NCBI GenBank assembly: GCA_026984355.1
Contig: JALSSG010000195.1
Location: forward strand, 1-38,717
DNA length: 38,717 nt
Source: Hydrogenothermaceae bacterium
GTDB lineage: Bacteria; Aquificota; Aquificia; Aquificales; Hydrogenothermaceae
Reading direction: 5' to 3'
Within the stretch, counting starts at the first letter, position 1. Each line of letters opens with the position of its first letter. Of this stretch, positions 7,216 through 16,173 are shown piece by piece. Under the pieces are notes generated by a model. That model was not told the origin of the DNA, did not search any database, and saw nothing but the letters and a program-made list of their open reading frames with translations. The position numbers were made by a program, and so were the translations under genes.

Positions 7216-9231
7216 CTAACTTTTAGGTAGTTCTATAATAAAGTGTGCACCATTTGAAGACTTTACAGCTTTGATAGTTCCACTATGTAATTCTATTATT
7301 TCCTTTGCTATAGATAGTCCAAGACCACTACCTTTGGCTTTTTTTGAAAAATAAGGGGAAAAAACTTTTTCTAATTCTTCTTCTGGAATACCTGTACCAT
7401 TATCTGTAATATCAAGTACAACTTTATCATCATATTCATACACCTTTAGTTTTACCCATCGTTCCTTTTGTTTTTCTGTGGCTTCATAACTGTTTTGAAT
7501 TAAATTAGCAAGAGCCTGTCTAAGTAAGGTTCTATCACCTACAATTTTAACATCCTCATTTAAGTCAAGGTAAACCTTAAAATCAGATGTTTCATACCTA
7601 TCTTTTAGTTCTTTTAATAAATCACTTAAATTAAATGGTTCTTTTCTTAATTTATCCTGTATAGAAGCAAACTGGTTAAACTCTCTAACAAGATTGGATA
7701 AATAATCTACTTCTTTAAAAATTATATCTGTAGCTTTTTTTAATATCTCTGGAAAGTTGGGATTTTCTTTTTCATACTGTCTTATTATTCTTTCTGCTGA
7801 TAGTCTTATAGGAGTTAAAGGATTTTTTATTTCGTGTGCTATTCGCTGGGCTATTTCTTTCCATGCTAATATTTTTTCAGCATTAACAATATTTGTAATA
7901 TCGTCTATAACTAAAACATAACCTTTTTTTGTATTTTCTATTTTTGTTAATTTCATAAGGAGTATTTTTCCATTATATTTTACTTTTGCACCTTTCTTTA
8001 ATTCATCTAAGCTAAAACCAAGTTCTTTTATAAAATCTACTATATCTTTATTAATAACTTTACTTTTATCTATACCTAATATTTTAATTGCAGCACTATT
8101 TATTTTTTGAATTTTTCCTTCTTCATCTGAGAAGATTACACCTGTTTTGGCAGTTTCAAGTATCGTTTCTAAATATTGATTACTATAAGCTAGCTCTTTG
8201 TTTTTTATTTCTAACTGTTTATAAAGATTTTGTAATTGACTTACCATATGGTTAAATTCATCTATTAAGATTCCTATTTCGTCTTTAGATGATATATTCA
8301 CTCTTACGTTTAAATTACCTTTAGCAAGTTTTTTTGATGCTTCTGCAAGCTGTTCCAAAGGATACGTAAGATTTCTAACTATATAATGGCTAAACCATAT
8401 AGCTGCTAATATTATGAACATTGTGATTATTAACATTGTAAGGATATAACCAATTCTGATTGGATTTTTATAGTATCTAAATTGAGAGTATAGTTTTAGT
8501 ATTGATTTAACCTGCTTATTTTTCTTGGATAGAAAATCTGGTAGTTTTTTGTCTATTATTACAATATTCTGGTTTTTTTTCTTTAAGTATCTAAGGTAAG
8601 CTCTGTCATCTTTATAAAAGATTAGATACTTTTTCTCTAAAAGCCTTTTATAATCTATTGAAGCTATTTTTTGACCGTATATAGCTTTTTTTCCATTTTC
8701 TATAATAACAATAGAGTTTAAGTCAAAGTAAGTTAATAATTTGTCTGGTTGTATCTTTTCATTTAGAATAAGTTCTGCTATTGAATCTGCTATTTTGACG
8801 TACTCTTTTTTATTTTTTTCTAATATTTCATCTATTGTTTTTAAAGCTTCTTCAACTTTACCACTAAACCATATATTTGTAGCATTTGATATCAAACTTA
8901 TAGAAGCTATTGATATTATCATCGAAGGAATTATAACTAATGAAAGCAGTATAACAGTTAGTTTTTTCCTTAATTTTCCCCGAGATTTTCTTTCTTCAAA
9001 AAAAAGTTTGATAAAATATCTTAACGCTAAGGCAAGAATTGTAAGAAAAAATACTACATTTATATTAAGTATAATCAAAAATGCATAAGGATTATATATA
9101 CCTTCTTCTACCTTTGATAACTTGCCATATATATATACATTTCCAACAATAAATACGAACAAAACTATTAAGGCTATAAGTATATTTCTCTTTTTTTTAT
9201 GCCTTTTATTAGCCTGGTTTTCCAAAACCAT
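7216..9231 (-). CDS. NtrY-like membrane sensor histidine kinase
   Basis: 671 residues. Two N-terminal membrane segments are followed by a basic stretch and a third (about 90-115), an extracytoplasmic or lid region, another membrane segment (about 258-280), HAMP (about 285-335), a PAS domain (about 350-445), HisKA with His466 in AHEIKNPLTPIRL, and an HATPase domain with N box near 576-584 and DNGTGIP near 610. The order is that of NtrY. A cognate NtrX-type regulator is not visible nearby. It is the last gene of the feoA-feoB-citryl-CoA lyase unit, five bases after the lyase. The signal is unknown; NtrY is linked to nitrogen or redox control elsewhere, which need not hold here. Confidence 0.85.
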   Translation of the reverse strand: MVLENQANKRHKKKRNILIALIVLFVFIVGNVYIYGKLSKVEEGIYNPYAFLIILNINVVFFLTILALALRYFIKLFFEERKSRGKLRKKLTVILLSLVIIPSMIISIASISLISNATNIWFSGKVEEALKTIDEILEKNKKEYVKIADSIAELILNEKIQPDKLLTYFDLNSIVIIENGKKAIYGQKIASIDYKRLLEKKYLIFYKDDRAYLRYLKKKNQNIVIIDKKLPDFLSKKNKQVKSILKLYSQFRYYKNPIRIGYILTMLIITMFIILAAIWFSHYIVRNLTYPLEQLAEASKKLAKGNLNVRVNISSKDEIGILIDEFNHMVSQLQNLYKQLEIKNKELAYSNQYLETILETAKTGVIFSDEEGKIQKINSAAIKILGIDKSKVINKDIVDFIKELGFSLDELKKGAKVKYNGKILLMKLTKIENTKKGYVLVIDDITNIVNAEKILAWKEIAQRIAHEIKNPLTPIRLSAERIIRQYEKENPNFPEILKKATDIIFKEVDYLSNLVREFNQFASIQDKLRKEPFNLSDLLKELKDRYETSDFKVYLDLNEDVKIVGDRTLLRQALANLIQNSYEATEKQKERWVKLKVYEYDDKVVLDITDNGTGIPEEELEKVFSPYFSKKAKGSGLGLSIAKEIIELHSGTIKAVKSSNGAHFIIELPKS

Positions 9232-9236
9232 AAACC

Positions 9237-9998
9237 TTAAAGTTCTAATTCTCTAGGTGGTACACCTATATACTCTGCTTCTTTTTCTTCATCTAATCTT
9301 TTTGAAAATGGCTTTTCTAATGTATATTCCTCATAGGTATGAGCCACAAGTCCGGGTATTCTACCTACTATCCATAAACCTTCCCCTATTTTCCAGTCAA
9401 AGCCAAGCTCTGATGCTACAGCAGCTACAGCTCCATCTACATTTAAAATTAATTTTTTGCCTTTTTTCTTTTCTATTTCTTTTTCTATCTTTAATGCAAA
9501 ATCACAGTATTTTCCATAAAAACCAAGGTTTTTAGCAATGGAAAAAAGCTTTTGTGTTCTTGGGTCTCCTTCTTTATAGTATCTGTGTCCATATCCAGGT
9601 ATTCTCTTTTTTTCATTAAAAAATTTCTCTACCACTTCTTCAGGTTTTTTATCTATGTTTTCCTGTAAAAGTTTCATTGCATCTTCTAATGCTCCTCCAT
9701 GAACCTTGCCAAACGCAAGTACACCAGCACCAACTCCTACGTGTATAGGATTACCTCCACTTATAACAGCTCTTGCAGCAATTACAGAAGGTGGTGCTAT
9801 AGAATGCTCAATCATTGTTATAAGTATTGCATCCATCATTTTTGTTTTTCTTTCATCAGGTAGATTTCCAGTAAGGACAAGATATATAGCCTGAGAAAAT
9901 GTAAGGTTGCCTATAAGGTCTTTTAATTTGTAGCCTCTTACATATGCTTCTTTATCAAAATGCCAGCTTATAGCTGTTTTCCATTTTTTCTTCTCCAT
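9237..9998 (-). CDS. ccl: Citryl-CoA lyase-like protein (short citrate synthase fold)
   Basis: 253 residues, far shorter than citrate synthase (about 370-430) but matching stand-alone citryl-CoA lyase and the C-terminal lyase module of ATP-citrate lyase. The catalytic triad is present: His100 (VHGGA), His138 (GYGHRYY) and Asp188 (NVDGA). Expected reaction: citryl-CoA to acetyl-CoA plus oxaloacetate in the reductive TCA cycle, cytoplasmic. In Aquificaceae it works with citryl-CoA synthetase, which is not in the window; Hydrogenothermaceae are described as using ATP-citrate lyase, so its role here needs caution. It sits seven bases after feoB and five before the kinase gene. A short citrate synthase homologue with another acyl-CoA substrate remains possible. 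Confidence 0.8.
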   Translation of the reverse strand: MEKKKWKTAISWHFDKEAYVRGYKLKDLIGNLTFSQAIYLVLTGNLPDERKTKMMDAILITMIEHSIAPPSVIAARAVISGGNPIHVGVGAGVLAFGKVHGGALEDAMKLLQENIDKKPEEVVEKFFNEKKRIPGYGHRYYKEGDPRTQKLFSIAKNLGFYGKYCDFALKIEKEIEKKKGKKLILNVDGAVAAVASELGFDWKIGEGLWIVGRIPGLVAHTYEEYTLEKPFSKRLDEEKEAEYIGVPPRELEL

Positions 9999-10005
9999 AT
10001 CAACC

Positions 10006-12102
10006 TCACATAAATAATTTTCCTACGTTATATATGATAAAGGCTATAGACCATGCAAGAACGAAACTGTATCCAAGAAATAAAAGTGCATATTTTTTTC
10101 CAATCTCTTGTATCATAACAGCAACAGTAGCTACACATGATGTGTATATAAGAAGTAGTATCATATAAGACAATGCTGACAATGGGGTAAAATGTGCTTT
10201 AACTACATTCCTTAATGTTTCAAACTCTTCATTTGCCACTTCAAAAGCTTTTATCTTTATAGAAAAAACAGAAAAGGTAGCATCTTTTATTGATATAAAT
10301 AGTTTTTTTGTTTGATTTATAATCTCTTCTTTAAAATTGAAATTTTCTGATTTTATTTCTTCTTTTACTTCTGCATAATACATAGTACCAAGGGCACTTA
10401 AAGCTATTTCTCTTGCTAAAAAAGCAGGGATTAAAGAAGCAGTTGCTCTCCAATCATCAATACCTATTGGTTCAAAAACAGGAACTAATACCTGTCCTAT
10501 CTTTGCTGCATAACTTTGAGATTGGTCTTTTATATTAGGAGGAAGATTTAAAAGACCCCATACAATTATAGATATTGCAAATATGACTGTTCCAGCTCTA
10601 TATATAAATCCTTTAGTGTGTATCCACGTAACAGACAAAAGAGCTTTTAGTGTTGGTATTCTATATGGTGGTAATTCTAAAGCAAAGTGAGTTAGTTTTC
10701 CCTTGAAGGTAGTTTTTTTAAGGAAAAAGGCTGTAATAAGACCAACTATGATACCAAGCAAGTAAAGAGCCATTATAATTATTACAGGATTATCAAAGAA
10801 AACTGATGCAAAAAAAGCAAAAACTATCAGTCTTGCAGGACATGTCATAAAAGGTATCATCATAATAACTATAAATTTATCTCTTTTATCCTCTATAACT
10901 CTTGTTGCCATTATAGCTGGAACATTACATCCAAATCCAAGCATGAGGGGTATAACCATACTTCCATGAAGACCAAGCTTTTCCATAAATCTATCCATTA
11001 AAACAGCTATTCTTGGAAGATATCCAGACATTTCAAGAAAGGTCATTAAAAAAAACAATACAGCTATTAAAGGGACAAAAGTAAGTACAAATCCAACTCC
11101 ACCTATAACAGCTTCGGTGAAAAAGTTTATAATCAAATCTGAAGCATTTAATGTTTTTAAAATATTAACCAAAATCGGGGATAAAAACTCTACAAGAAAA
11201 CCATCTAACCAGTCCATTAATGGAGATGAAAAATCAAATGCTACTTTAAATAATAAAAACATAATAAAAACGTATATTCCAATGCCTATATATGGGTGAA
11301 GTAAAAATGTATCTAATAACTCTGTAATATCATACTTTTGTTCCTTTTCCTTTTTTACTACCTCCTTTGTAACACCATGGGCAAAACCAAATCTTTCGTC
11401 TTTTATAATATCCTCTAAACTCTCACCGTAAAATCGCTCAAGTTCTCTTCTTAATTCTTCTATTTTATTATTTAAATCTCTATCTTTTACACCATACAGT
11501 AAGATTTTTATAGCTTCATGTTTTGTAAGTTTCTTATTTAATAGTTTAGATAGTCTTGATATTATTTCTTCTATTTTCTGTTCGTACTTTATAGAAGGTA
11601 TCTGTTGCTTTTCATATACTTGTATAATTGCATCTAAAACCTTATCTACTCCTTCACCTTTTCTGGCTATTGTTTTTACAGCTTTTATATTTAGTATTTC
11701 TTCAAGAAATGGAATATTAATACTTATTCCTTTTCTTTGTGCTTCATCATATATGTTTAAAACTATAACTGTAGGTTTTTCAAATTCAAGTAGCTGGGTA
11801 GTTAGAAAAAAATTCTTTTCAAAATTTTGAGTATCTATTACATCTAAAATAACATCTATCTTTTCATTTTCTAAAAAATTTATAGCGACTTCTTCTGCTT
11901 CTGAAAGTGGTTCTAATGTATAAATACCTGGTAAATCTACTATGTGAATTAAATAATCTTTATACTTTATCGTAGCTTCCTTTTTTTCTACTGTAACTCC
12001 CGGCCAATTTCCTACTTTTAAATCTGTACCTGCAAGTAGATTTAAAAGAGTTGTCTTACCTACATTAGGATTTCCAATAAGAGCTACTGTTATCTCTTTC
12101 AT
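10006..12102 (-). CDS. feoB: Ferrous iron transporter FeoB
   Basis: 698-residue inner-membrane Fe(II) importer with an N-terminal G domain. G1 is GNPNVGKT at 10-17, G2 Thr lies in GVTVEKK, G3 is DLPG at 56-59 and G4 is NIYD at 116-119. A helical spacer (about 160-250) precedes the polytopic part with two Gate repeats, including LGFGCNVPAIMATR. Length is normal for FeoB without extra C-terminal domains. Its start overlaps the end of feoA by four bases, so the two are translationally coupled. Iron supply serves the abundant Fe-S and cytochrome proteins expected in this organism. Confidence 0.97.
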   Translation of the reverse strand: MKEITVALIGNPNVGKTTLLNLLAGTDLKVGNWPGVTVEKKEATIKYKDYLIHIVDLPGIYTLEPLSEAEEVAINFLENEKIDVILDVIDTQNFEKNFFLTTQLLEFEKPTVIVLNIYDEAQRKGISINIPFLEEILNIKAVKTIARKGEGVDKVLDAIIQVYEKQQIPSIKYEQKIEEIISRLSKLLNKKLTKHEAIKILLYGVKDRDLNNKIEELRRELERFYGESLEDIIKDERFGFAHGVTKEVVKKEKEQKYDITELLDTFLLHPYIGIGIYVFIMFLLFKVAFDFSSPLMDWLDGFLVEFLSPILVNILKTLNASDLIINFFTEAVIGGVGFVLTFVPLIAVLFFLMTFLEMSGYLPRIAVLMDRFMEKLGLHGSMVIPLMLGFGCNVPAIMATRVIEDKRDKFIVIMMIPFMTCPARLIVFAFFASVFFDNPVIIIMALYLLGIIVGLITAFFLKKTTFKGKLTHFALELPPYRIPTLKALLSVTWIHTKGFIYRAGTVIFAISIIVWGLLNLPPNIKDQSQSYAAKIGQVLVPVFEPIGIDDWRATASLIPAFLAREIALSALGTMYYAEVKEEIKSENFNFKEEIINQTKKLFISIKDATFSVFSIKIKAFEVANEEFETLRNVVKAHFTPLSALSYMILLLIYTSCVATVAVMIQEIGKKYALLFLGYSFVLAWSIAFIIYNVGKLFM

Positions 12103-12314
12103 TCCACTTCTATCTCCTTAGCAAGTTCTTCATCAATTACCATTTTTCTTCCTTCAACACTTATTACAAGATTTCTTCCTACTTTAGATAAAACTTTTAC
12201 TTTCTCGCCTTTTTTTAACCCCATAGCTTCAACTTTTTTTAAAAATGGGTTATCAATATTTGGTATTTTTTTTACTATTACTTCTTTATTTTCTGGTACT
12301 TCTAATATTTTCAT
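12099..12314 (-). CDS. feoA: Ferrous iron transport protein FeoA
   Basis: 71-residue SH3-like cytoplasmic protein typical of FeoA in length and pattern (EAMGLKKGEKVKVLSKVGRNLVISV). FeoA assists FeoB-mediated Fe(II) uptake. The ATG is preceded by GGAGA at five bases. It is the first gene of the unit that continues into feoB, the citryl-CoA lyase homologue and the sensor kinase. Confidence 0.95.
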   Translation of the reverse strand: MKILEVPENKEVIVKKIPNIDNPFLKKVEAMGLKKGEKVKVLSKVGRNLVISVEGRKMVIDEELAKEIEVE

Positions 12315-12360
12315 CCTTTCTCCATCTTTTACTAAGATTTAATCTCAACTAAATTAATGA

Positions 12361-12395
12361 ATTATAACTTATATGCATTATTAATACTAATTCAA
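12361..12395 (-). promoter_or_regulatory. Candidate promoter of the feoA unit
   Basis: On the minus strand TTGAAT, 16-base spacer, TATAAG; a perfect TATAAT follows slightly downstream but at poor spacing. The gap is very AT-rich, so the exact boxes are uncertain. I could not fit a good Fur box. Confidence 0.4.
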
Positions 12396-12403
12396 GCTAA
12401 AAG

Positions 12404-13939
12404 TTAAGTTAAATACTTAGAAAGATTTTCTTTTATATCTCTTAAGAAAGATTCTTTAAATTTTTGAGAGTATATAGCAACATAAACTAGTGTTTTTCCT
12501 TCTTTTTCTTCAAGTTTTATCCATACTCTCCTATGAATTGTATAAAATGCGAGCATTGTGCCAAAAACTACTATAATTGTTCCAAGCCATATAAGGTTTG
12601 TACCTGGAAAATTACTTATCTGTAATCCAGAAAAGTACCTTGGCTCAAATTCTTCAATCATTATCAAGTATGGAAATCCATGTTTATAACCAAACTGATT
12701 AAATGCTGGAATAGCTACATTTGGGTCTGCCAGTATAGGTAAATTAAATTCTTTGCCATTATATTTAACTCTAACCACTATAACTGGGTCATATATATCC
12801 TGATTAACTAACATAGGATTTTTGTAATTTAGAGTTTGGTTTATAACCTGCAAAGGTATTCCTTCTACTTTTATTACTCTTTCTCCAAAAGAGTAATTTA
12901 CACGAGGTGCCTGTGAAAATAGAATAATAGACTGTGTTTCTAATTCTTTCATTAGTTTTTGTAATTTTTCTTTTTCCTCTGGTGTCTTTGCTTCTTCAAG
13001 CTGTTTGTTTACATGGGATATAGCTTTCATAATATCTAACATTTTGTTATAGTCTACTACTATAAGTTTTGCTCTTTTTATTTCACCTGTTTTTCCATAT
13101 GAAGCCTGAAAAATTCTATAACCTCCATAAACCATAGGATGATTTACTTTTATAACCTTTTTTTCTACTAATTTTCCTTCTTTCCATATCTCTATTTCAC
13201 TGTTAAAAGACTTTACTGCACCTTTAAACTTTTCACTATCATAGAAATCTAGCCAGAATTTATTTACCTTTATAGTAAATGGAAGCTCCACAACTTCATT
13301 TCCTGGCTGTAGAGAACCTTCTCTAAATTTGTAGAAAATGTTTGCTGCCTCTCCTTCTGCAATCTCTACCTGTCCTCTAATACCAAAATAAGAACCCATA
13401 AAAGCTCCTACCAAGAAAACGATTATACCTATATGAGTCACCAACATTCCAAGCCTTGATACCTTTCCCTTTTCTGCAAACAGATATACAGCATTATCCT
13501 CCTCTATCTTGTCTACACTTTTAAAACCTTTATCACCAAGGAAAGTAAGAACTTTTTCTAAGACTTCTCTGATAGGCTTGTTTACTTCAAACTTTAATGT
13601 TGTTTTTTTCTTTAAAATTTTTTCTGAGAGTTTCTTATTTACTTTACCGTAAGCTGAAAGAAATATCCTTGGAAATCTATCAATGGTAGCAAATATTACA
13701 GATATACCAACAATAACCATAAGAAGTTGATAATACCACGCGTGAAATATTTTATCTAACCACAACATCCATATAATTTTTGCTGCTGTTTCACCGTATT
13801 CTCTTACATATGTAAAGTAAGTTTCTCCCTGTTTTATATATGTAGAACCTATTACAGTTAAGATAGCAAGAATAATAAGTGCAAATACTCCAAGCTTTGG
13901 ACTTCCAAGTATCTTAATAGTTTTATTTATTAGACTCAA
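12404..13939 (-). CDS. resB: Cytochrome c biogenesis protein ResB/Ccs1
   Basis: 511-residue membrane protein of System II cytochrome c maturation, which with a CcsA partner (not in window) delivers haem to apocytochrome outside the membrane. Membrane segments are near 17-37, 67-85 and 160-182, then a large extracytoplasmic domain, and a final one near 455-476, as in ResB. Residues about 315-345 form a charged coiled coil inside the soluble domain that looks like an insert. The start is TTG with GGAGG six bases upstream; it lies inside the end of spoVG (17-base overlap), so translation is probably coupled. Confidence 0.92.
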   Translation of the reverse strand: MSLINKTIKILGSPKLGVFALIILAILTVIGSTYIKQGETYFTYVREYGETAAKIIWMLWLDKIFHAWYYQLLMVIVGISVIFATIDRFPRIFLSAYGKVNKKLSEKILKKKTTLKFEVNKPIREVLEKVLTFLGDKGFKSVDKIEEDNAVYLFAEKGKVSRLGMLVTHIGIIVFLVGAFMGSYFGIRGQVEIAEGEAANIFYKFREGSLQPGNEVVELPFTIKVNKFWLDFYDSEKFKGAVKSFNSEIEIWKEGKLVEKKVIKVNHPMVYGGYRIFQASYGKTGEIKRAKLIVVDYNKMLDIMKAISHVNKQLEEAKTPEEKEKLQKLMKELETQSIILFSQAPRVNYSFGERVIKVEGIPLQVINQTLNYKNPMLVNQDIYDPVIVVRVKYNGKEFNLPILADPNVAIPAFNQFGYKHGFPYLIMIEEFEPRYFSGLQISNFPGTNLIWLGTIIVVFGTMLAFYTIHRRVWIKLEEKEGKTLVYVAIYSQKFKESFLRDIKENLSKYLT

Positions 13940-14225
13940 TATTTTCCTCCACTTTTATATTCATAACCTCTTTATATTTATCTATTACTGCTCTTCTAAT
14001 TTTTTCATAACTTTGATTAGACAAAGGTTCTATTATATTTATAAAATTTCCCTTAGAACTCCTTTTTTTAGGAAAAGATATAAAAAGTCCTCCATGTTTT
14101 GACTCTACTACCTTTATACCTTTTATTAATATTTCATCATTTATAACTATATCTGCTACTGCTCTAACTCTGCCACCAATATTTCCTGTATCAAAAGGAT
14201 ATATAGTTACCTGTGTTATTTCCAT
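13923..14225 (-). CDS. spoVG: SpoVG-family nucleic-acid-binding protein
   Basis: 100 residues matching SpoVG along its length: MEITQVTIYPF, the central GIKVVESKHGGLFISFPKKR and the C-terminal helix with KIRRAVIDKYKEV. SpoVG is a small site-specific DNA/RNA-binding regulator first known from Bacillus sporulation but present in many non-spore-formers; no spore genes are seen here. GGAG is about 17 bases from the ATG, a weak spacing, but homology supports this start. It lies between pfkA and resB in one minus-strand run. Confidence 0.92.
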   Translation of the reverse strand: MEITQVTIYPFDTGNIGGRVRAVADIVINDEILIKGIKVVESKHGGLFISFPKKRSSKGNFINIIEPLSNQSYEKIRRAVIDKYKEVMNIKVEENIESNK

Positions 14226-14256
14226 GACAAAAAAATATATGCTCCTTATGCAATTT

Positions 14257-15231
14257 TTAAATAGTTAGCTTTTTTGTAAGTTCAAAAATTTCTAAATCTG
14301 GCTTTTTTATTTTTCCAAAGGATATATCCAAAGGCTTTGTTTTTATCTGCCCCTTTTCATATGAAACCATAAAGTTTTTTTCACCTTTTAAATATTTTTC
14401 TATAGCAAAAGCTCCAAATCTTGAAGCTATTATTCTGTCAAAAGCTGTTGGAGAACCACCTCTCTGGATATGACCAAGAACAGAGTATCTTATACCTCCT
14501 ATTGAATAGTTTTTTAGTTTTTCTTCTAAAATTGGTACAAGGTCTTGAGCTTTTGCTACTCCTTCTGCCAGTATAATAATAGAAAATGTTTTTCCTTTTT
14601 TATAAGAATCTATAAGTTTTTCTATTACCAAATGTAGAGGAAAAGGATATTCAGGAATAAGCGTAATATCTGCACCTGTAGCTATACCAACATCAAGAGC
14701 TATAAAACCACTGTCCCTTCCCATTACTTCAACAACAAATATTCTTTCATGAGATATTGTTGTATCTCTTATCTTATCAACTGCTTCAACAGCATTATTA
14801 ACAGCAGTATCAAATCCTATAGTATAATCTGTCCCATATAAATCATTATCTATAGTTTTAGGAATACCTATCACGTTTATAGGAAATTCTTTAGCAAAGA
14901 TATTTGCAGCAGTAAAAGAACCATTTCCACCAATAACGATTAATGTATCAGTACCTAAATCTTTTAGATTTTCATAAGCCTTTTTCCTATATTCAGGAAT
15001 TTTGAATCTTGGTTCTCGAGAGGAATGTAGAATTGTTCCACCTTTATTGATTATTCCACCTACAGACCGAGGATTTAAAAGACAATAATCCTTTTCTATT
15101 AGTCCTTTATACCCTCTTTTTATACCTATAACAGAAATATTATGAAAATAGGCTGTCCTAACGACAGCCCTTATGCAAGCATTTAACCCCGGAGCATCTC
15201 CACCACTGGTTAAAACAGCTATTTTTTTCAT
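14257..15231 (-). CDS. pfkA: 6-phosphofructokinase
   Basis: 324 residues, the usual length of bacterial PfkA. It phosphorylates fructose 6-phosphate in the cytoplasm. Visible sites are GGDAPGLN at 10-17, TIDND at 126-130 with catalytic Asp128, MGRDSG at 170-175 and HIQRGGSP near the C-terminal sugar site. The loop that separates ATP from PPi enzymes reads GGNGS at 101-105: Gly104 is the ATP-type residue, but the Mg-binding Asp103 of the E. coli enzyme is Asn here. ATP dependence is therefore likely but not certain. Its ATG overlaps the TGA of the preceding secreted-protein gene by four bases. Confidence 0.95.
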   Translation of the reverse strand: MKKIAVLTSGGDAPGLNACIRAVVRTAYFHNISVIGIKRGYKGLIEKDYCLLNPRSVGGIINKGGTILHSSREPRFKIPEYRKKAYENLKDLGTDTLIVIGGNGSFTAANIFAKEFPINVIGIPKTIDNDLYGTDYTIGFDTAVNNAVEAVDKIRDTTISHERIFVVEVMGRDSGFIALDVGIATGADITLIPEYPFPLHLVIEKLIDSYKKGKTFSIIILAEGVAKAQDLVPILEEKLKNYSIGGIRYSVLGHIQRGGSPTAFDRIIASRFGAFAIEKYLKGEKNFMVSYEKGQIKTKPLDISFGKIKKPDLEIFELTKKLTI

Positions 15232-15515
15232 TCTTCATGCATATAACAGTGAGCCTTTGTTACAGCAAACTCTGGATATATATCACCTGTTTTTTTATCA
15301 ACAAAAATATTTCTTACTGTAACACCTATATCTTCATAACCTTCAAGGTATAGCTCACCTATATAGTATTTATCATTTTCACAAACGTGTATTTTTGATA
15401 CATAGTTAGAACCAGAAGCGTACTCTTTTATAAGTTTTTCTGCCTCTGATTTTGATATAGCAAAGCTAGAAGTTGAAATAGAAACAGCTAGCATAAATGC
15501 AAGTAATTTTTTCAT
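15228..15515 (-). CDS. Small secreted protein of unknown function
   Basis: 95 residues with a Sec signal peptide (MKKLLAFMLAVSISTSSFA, cleavage expected after residue 19) and a mature part of about 75 residues. Two Cys (in HVCEND and AHCYMH) could form a disulfide. The pattern SKSEAEKLIKEY followed by beta strands and FVDKKTGDIYPE resembles PepSY-like small periplasmic domains, but I cannot assign it firmly. AGGAGG lies eight bases before the ATG. It is coupled to pfkA by a four-base overlap. Confidence 0.75.
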   Translation of the reverse strand: MKKLLAFMLAVSISTSSFAISKSEAEKLIKEYASGSNYVSKIHVCENDKYYIGELYLEGYEDIGVTVRNIFVDKKTGDIYPEFAVTKAHCYMHEE

Positions 15516-15541
15516 AGAAAAAAACCTCCTAAATTTTATTA

Positions 15542-15922
15542 TTATTTCGCAAGTTCCTGTACTATATCTTTTATAATTTTATCTACCTCATTTGCTATAT
15601 CTGATATGCTTTCTCCGAAAACCTGTGACATAGAAGAAGGTTCCATAGTTGAAATTACTGTTTTACCACCTTTTGTATATATAGCCACTCTACACGGCAG
15701 AAAACAAGCAACCTTACTTTCCTTTGTAAGTGCCTGCTTTGCATAAGATGGATTACATATTTCAAAAATGTAAACTTCTTCTTCTATTGGATGTCCTTTT
15801 TCTTCTAAAAGCTTATGAACATTATATGAGTGTAAAGTACCAAACCCTTTTTCCTTAGCTTTTTCTTCAAAAATATTAACAATTTCTTCAGGTTTTTTTG
15901 TTGTTTCTATTTCGTAAATCAT
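15542..15922 (-). CDS. DUF302-family protein
   Basis: 126 residues. The layout (ETTKKPEEIVNIFEEKAKEKGFGTLHSYNVHKLL at the front, then EICNPSYAKQALT, ACFLPCRVAIYTKGGKTVIST and a C-terminal helix) is that of DUF302 proteins, whose function is poorly known and which often accompany sulfur or redox genes. A CxxxxxC pair sits in the middle (CFLPC plus upstream Cys). I start at the ATG eight bases after GGAGG; a longer form from an ATG five codons upstream would overlap that site. First gene of the run leading to resB. Confidence 0.85.
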   Translation of the reverse strand: MIYEIETTKKPEEIVNIFEEKAKEKGFGTLHSYNVHKLLEEKGHPIEEEVYIFEICNPSYAKQALTKESKVACFLPCRVAIYTKGGKTVISTMEPSSMSQVFGESISDIANEVDKIIKDIVQELAK

Positions 15923-16017
15923 CTTGCTCACCTCCATATCAACACCTTATTAACTAGATAATATTCTATATTATAATAACTTTTATTTAATCATTTTTTT
16001 GTTTTTCAGGAGGAATC
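15923..16017. promoter_or_regulatory. Divergent promoter region between the DUF302 run and the pgm/pilus run
   Basis: Very AT-rich spacer. On the plus strand TATAAT (15972-15977) is preceded at 16 bases by TTAACT; on the minus strand a TATTAT overlaps the same area with no good -35. At least one promoter for each direction must lie here, but the exact boxes are uncertain. Confidence 0.4.
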
Positions 16018-16173
16018 ATGGAAACTGAAAGCACATGGTTTGAGCTTGCAGGAATTATATTCTTTACATTCATGGTAGTAACTGTAGGTCTTTTATGGGC
16101 TTTATCCATTAAAGCAAGTTATAACGAAGAAAAGAAAAAACAAAACGAAAAATCTTTGCAGGAGAAAAAATGA
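16018..16173 (+). CDS. 51-residue single-span membrane protein
   Basis: Starts METESTWFEL, has one hydrophobic span (about residues 10-31) and a Lys/Glu-rich cytoplasmic-type tail. GGAGG is four bases before the ATG. Its TGA overlaps the ATG of the next gene by four bases (ATGA), so it is a real, coupled gene. Size and shape recall accessory subunits of haem-copper oxidases, but no motif confirms this; function unknown. Confidence 0.7.
   Translation: METESTWFELAGIIFFTFMVVTVGLLWALSIKASYNEEKKKQNEKSLQEKK

Noticed and set aside
12315..12403. Fur box upstream of feoA
   Set aside because: AT-rich inverted patches exist, such as AGATT-T-AATCT, but none fits the 19-bp Fur consensus well enough.
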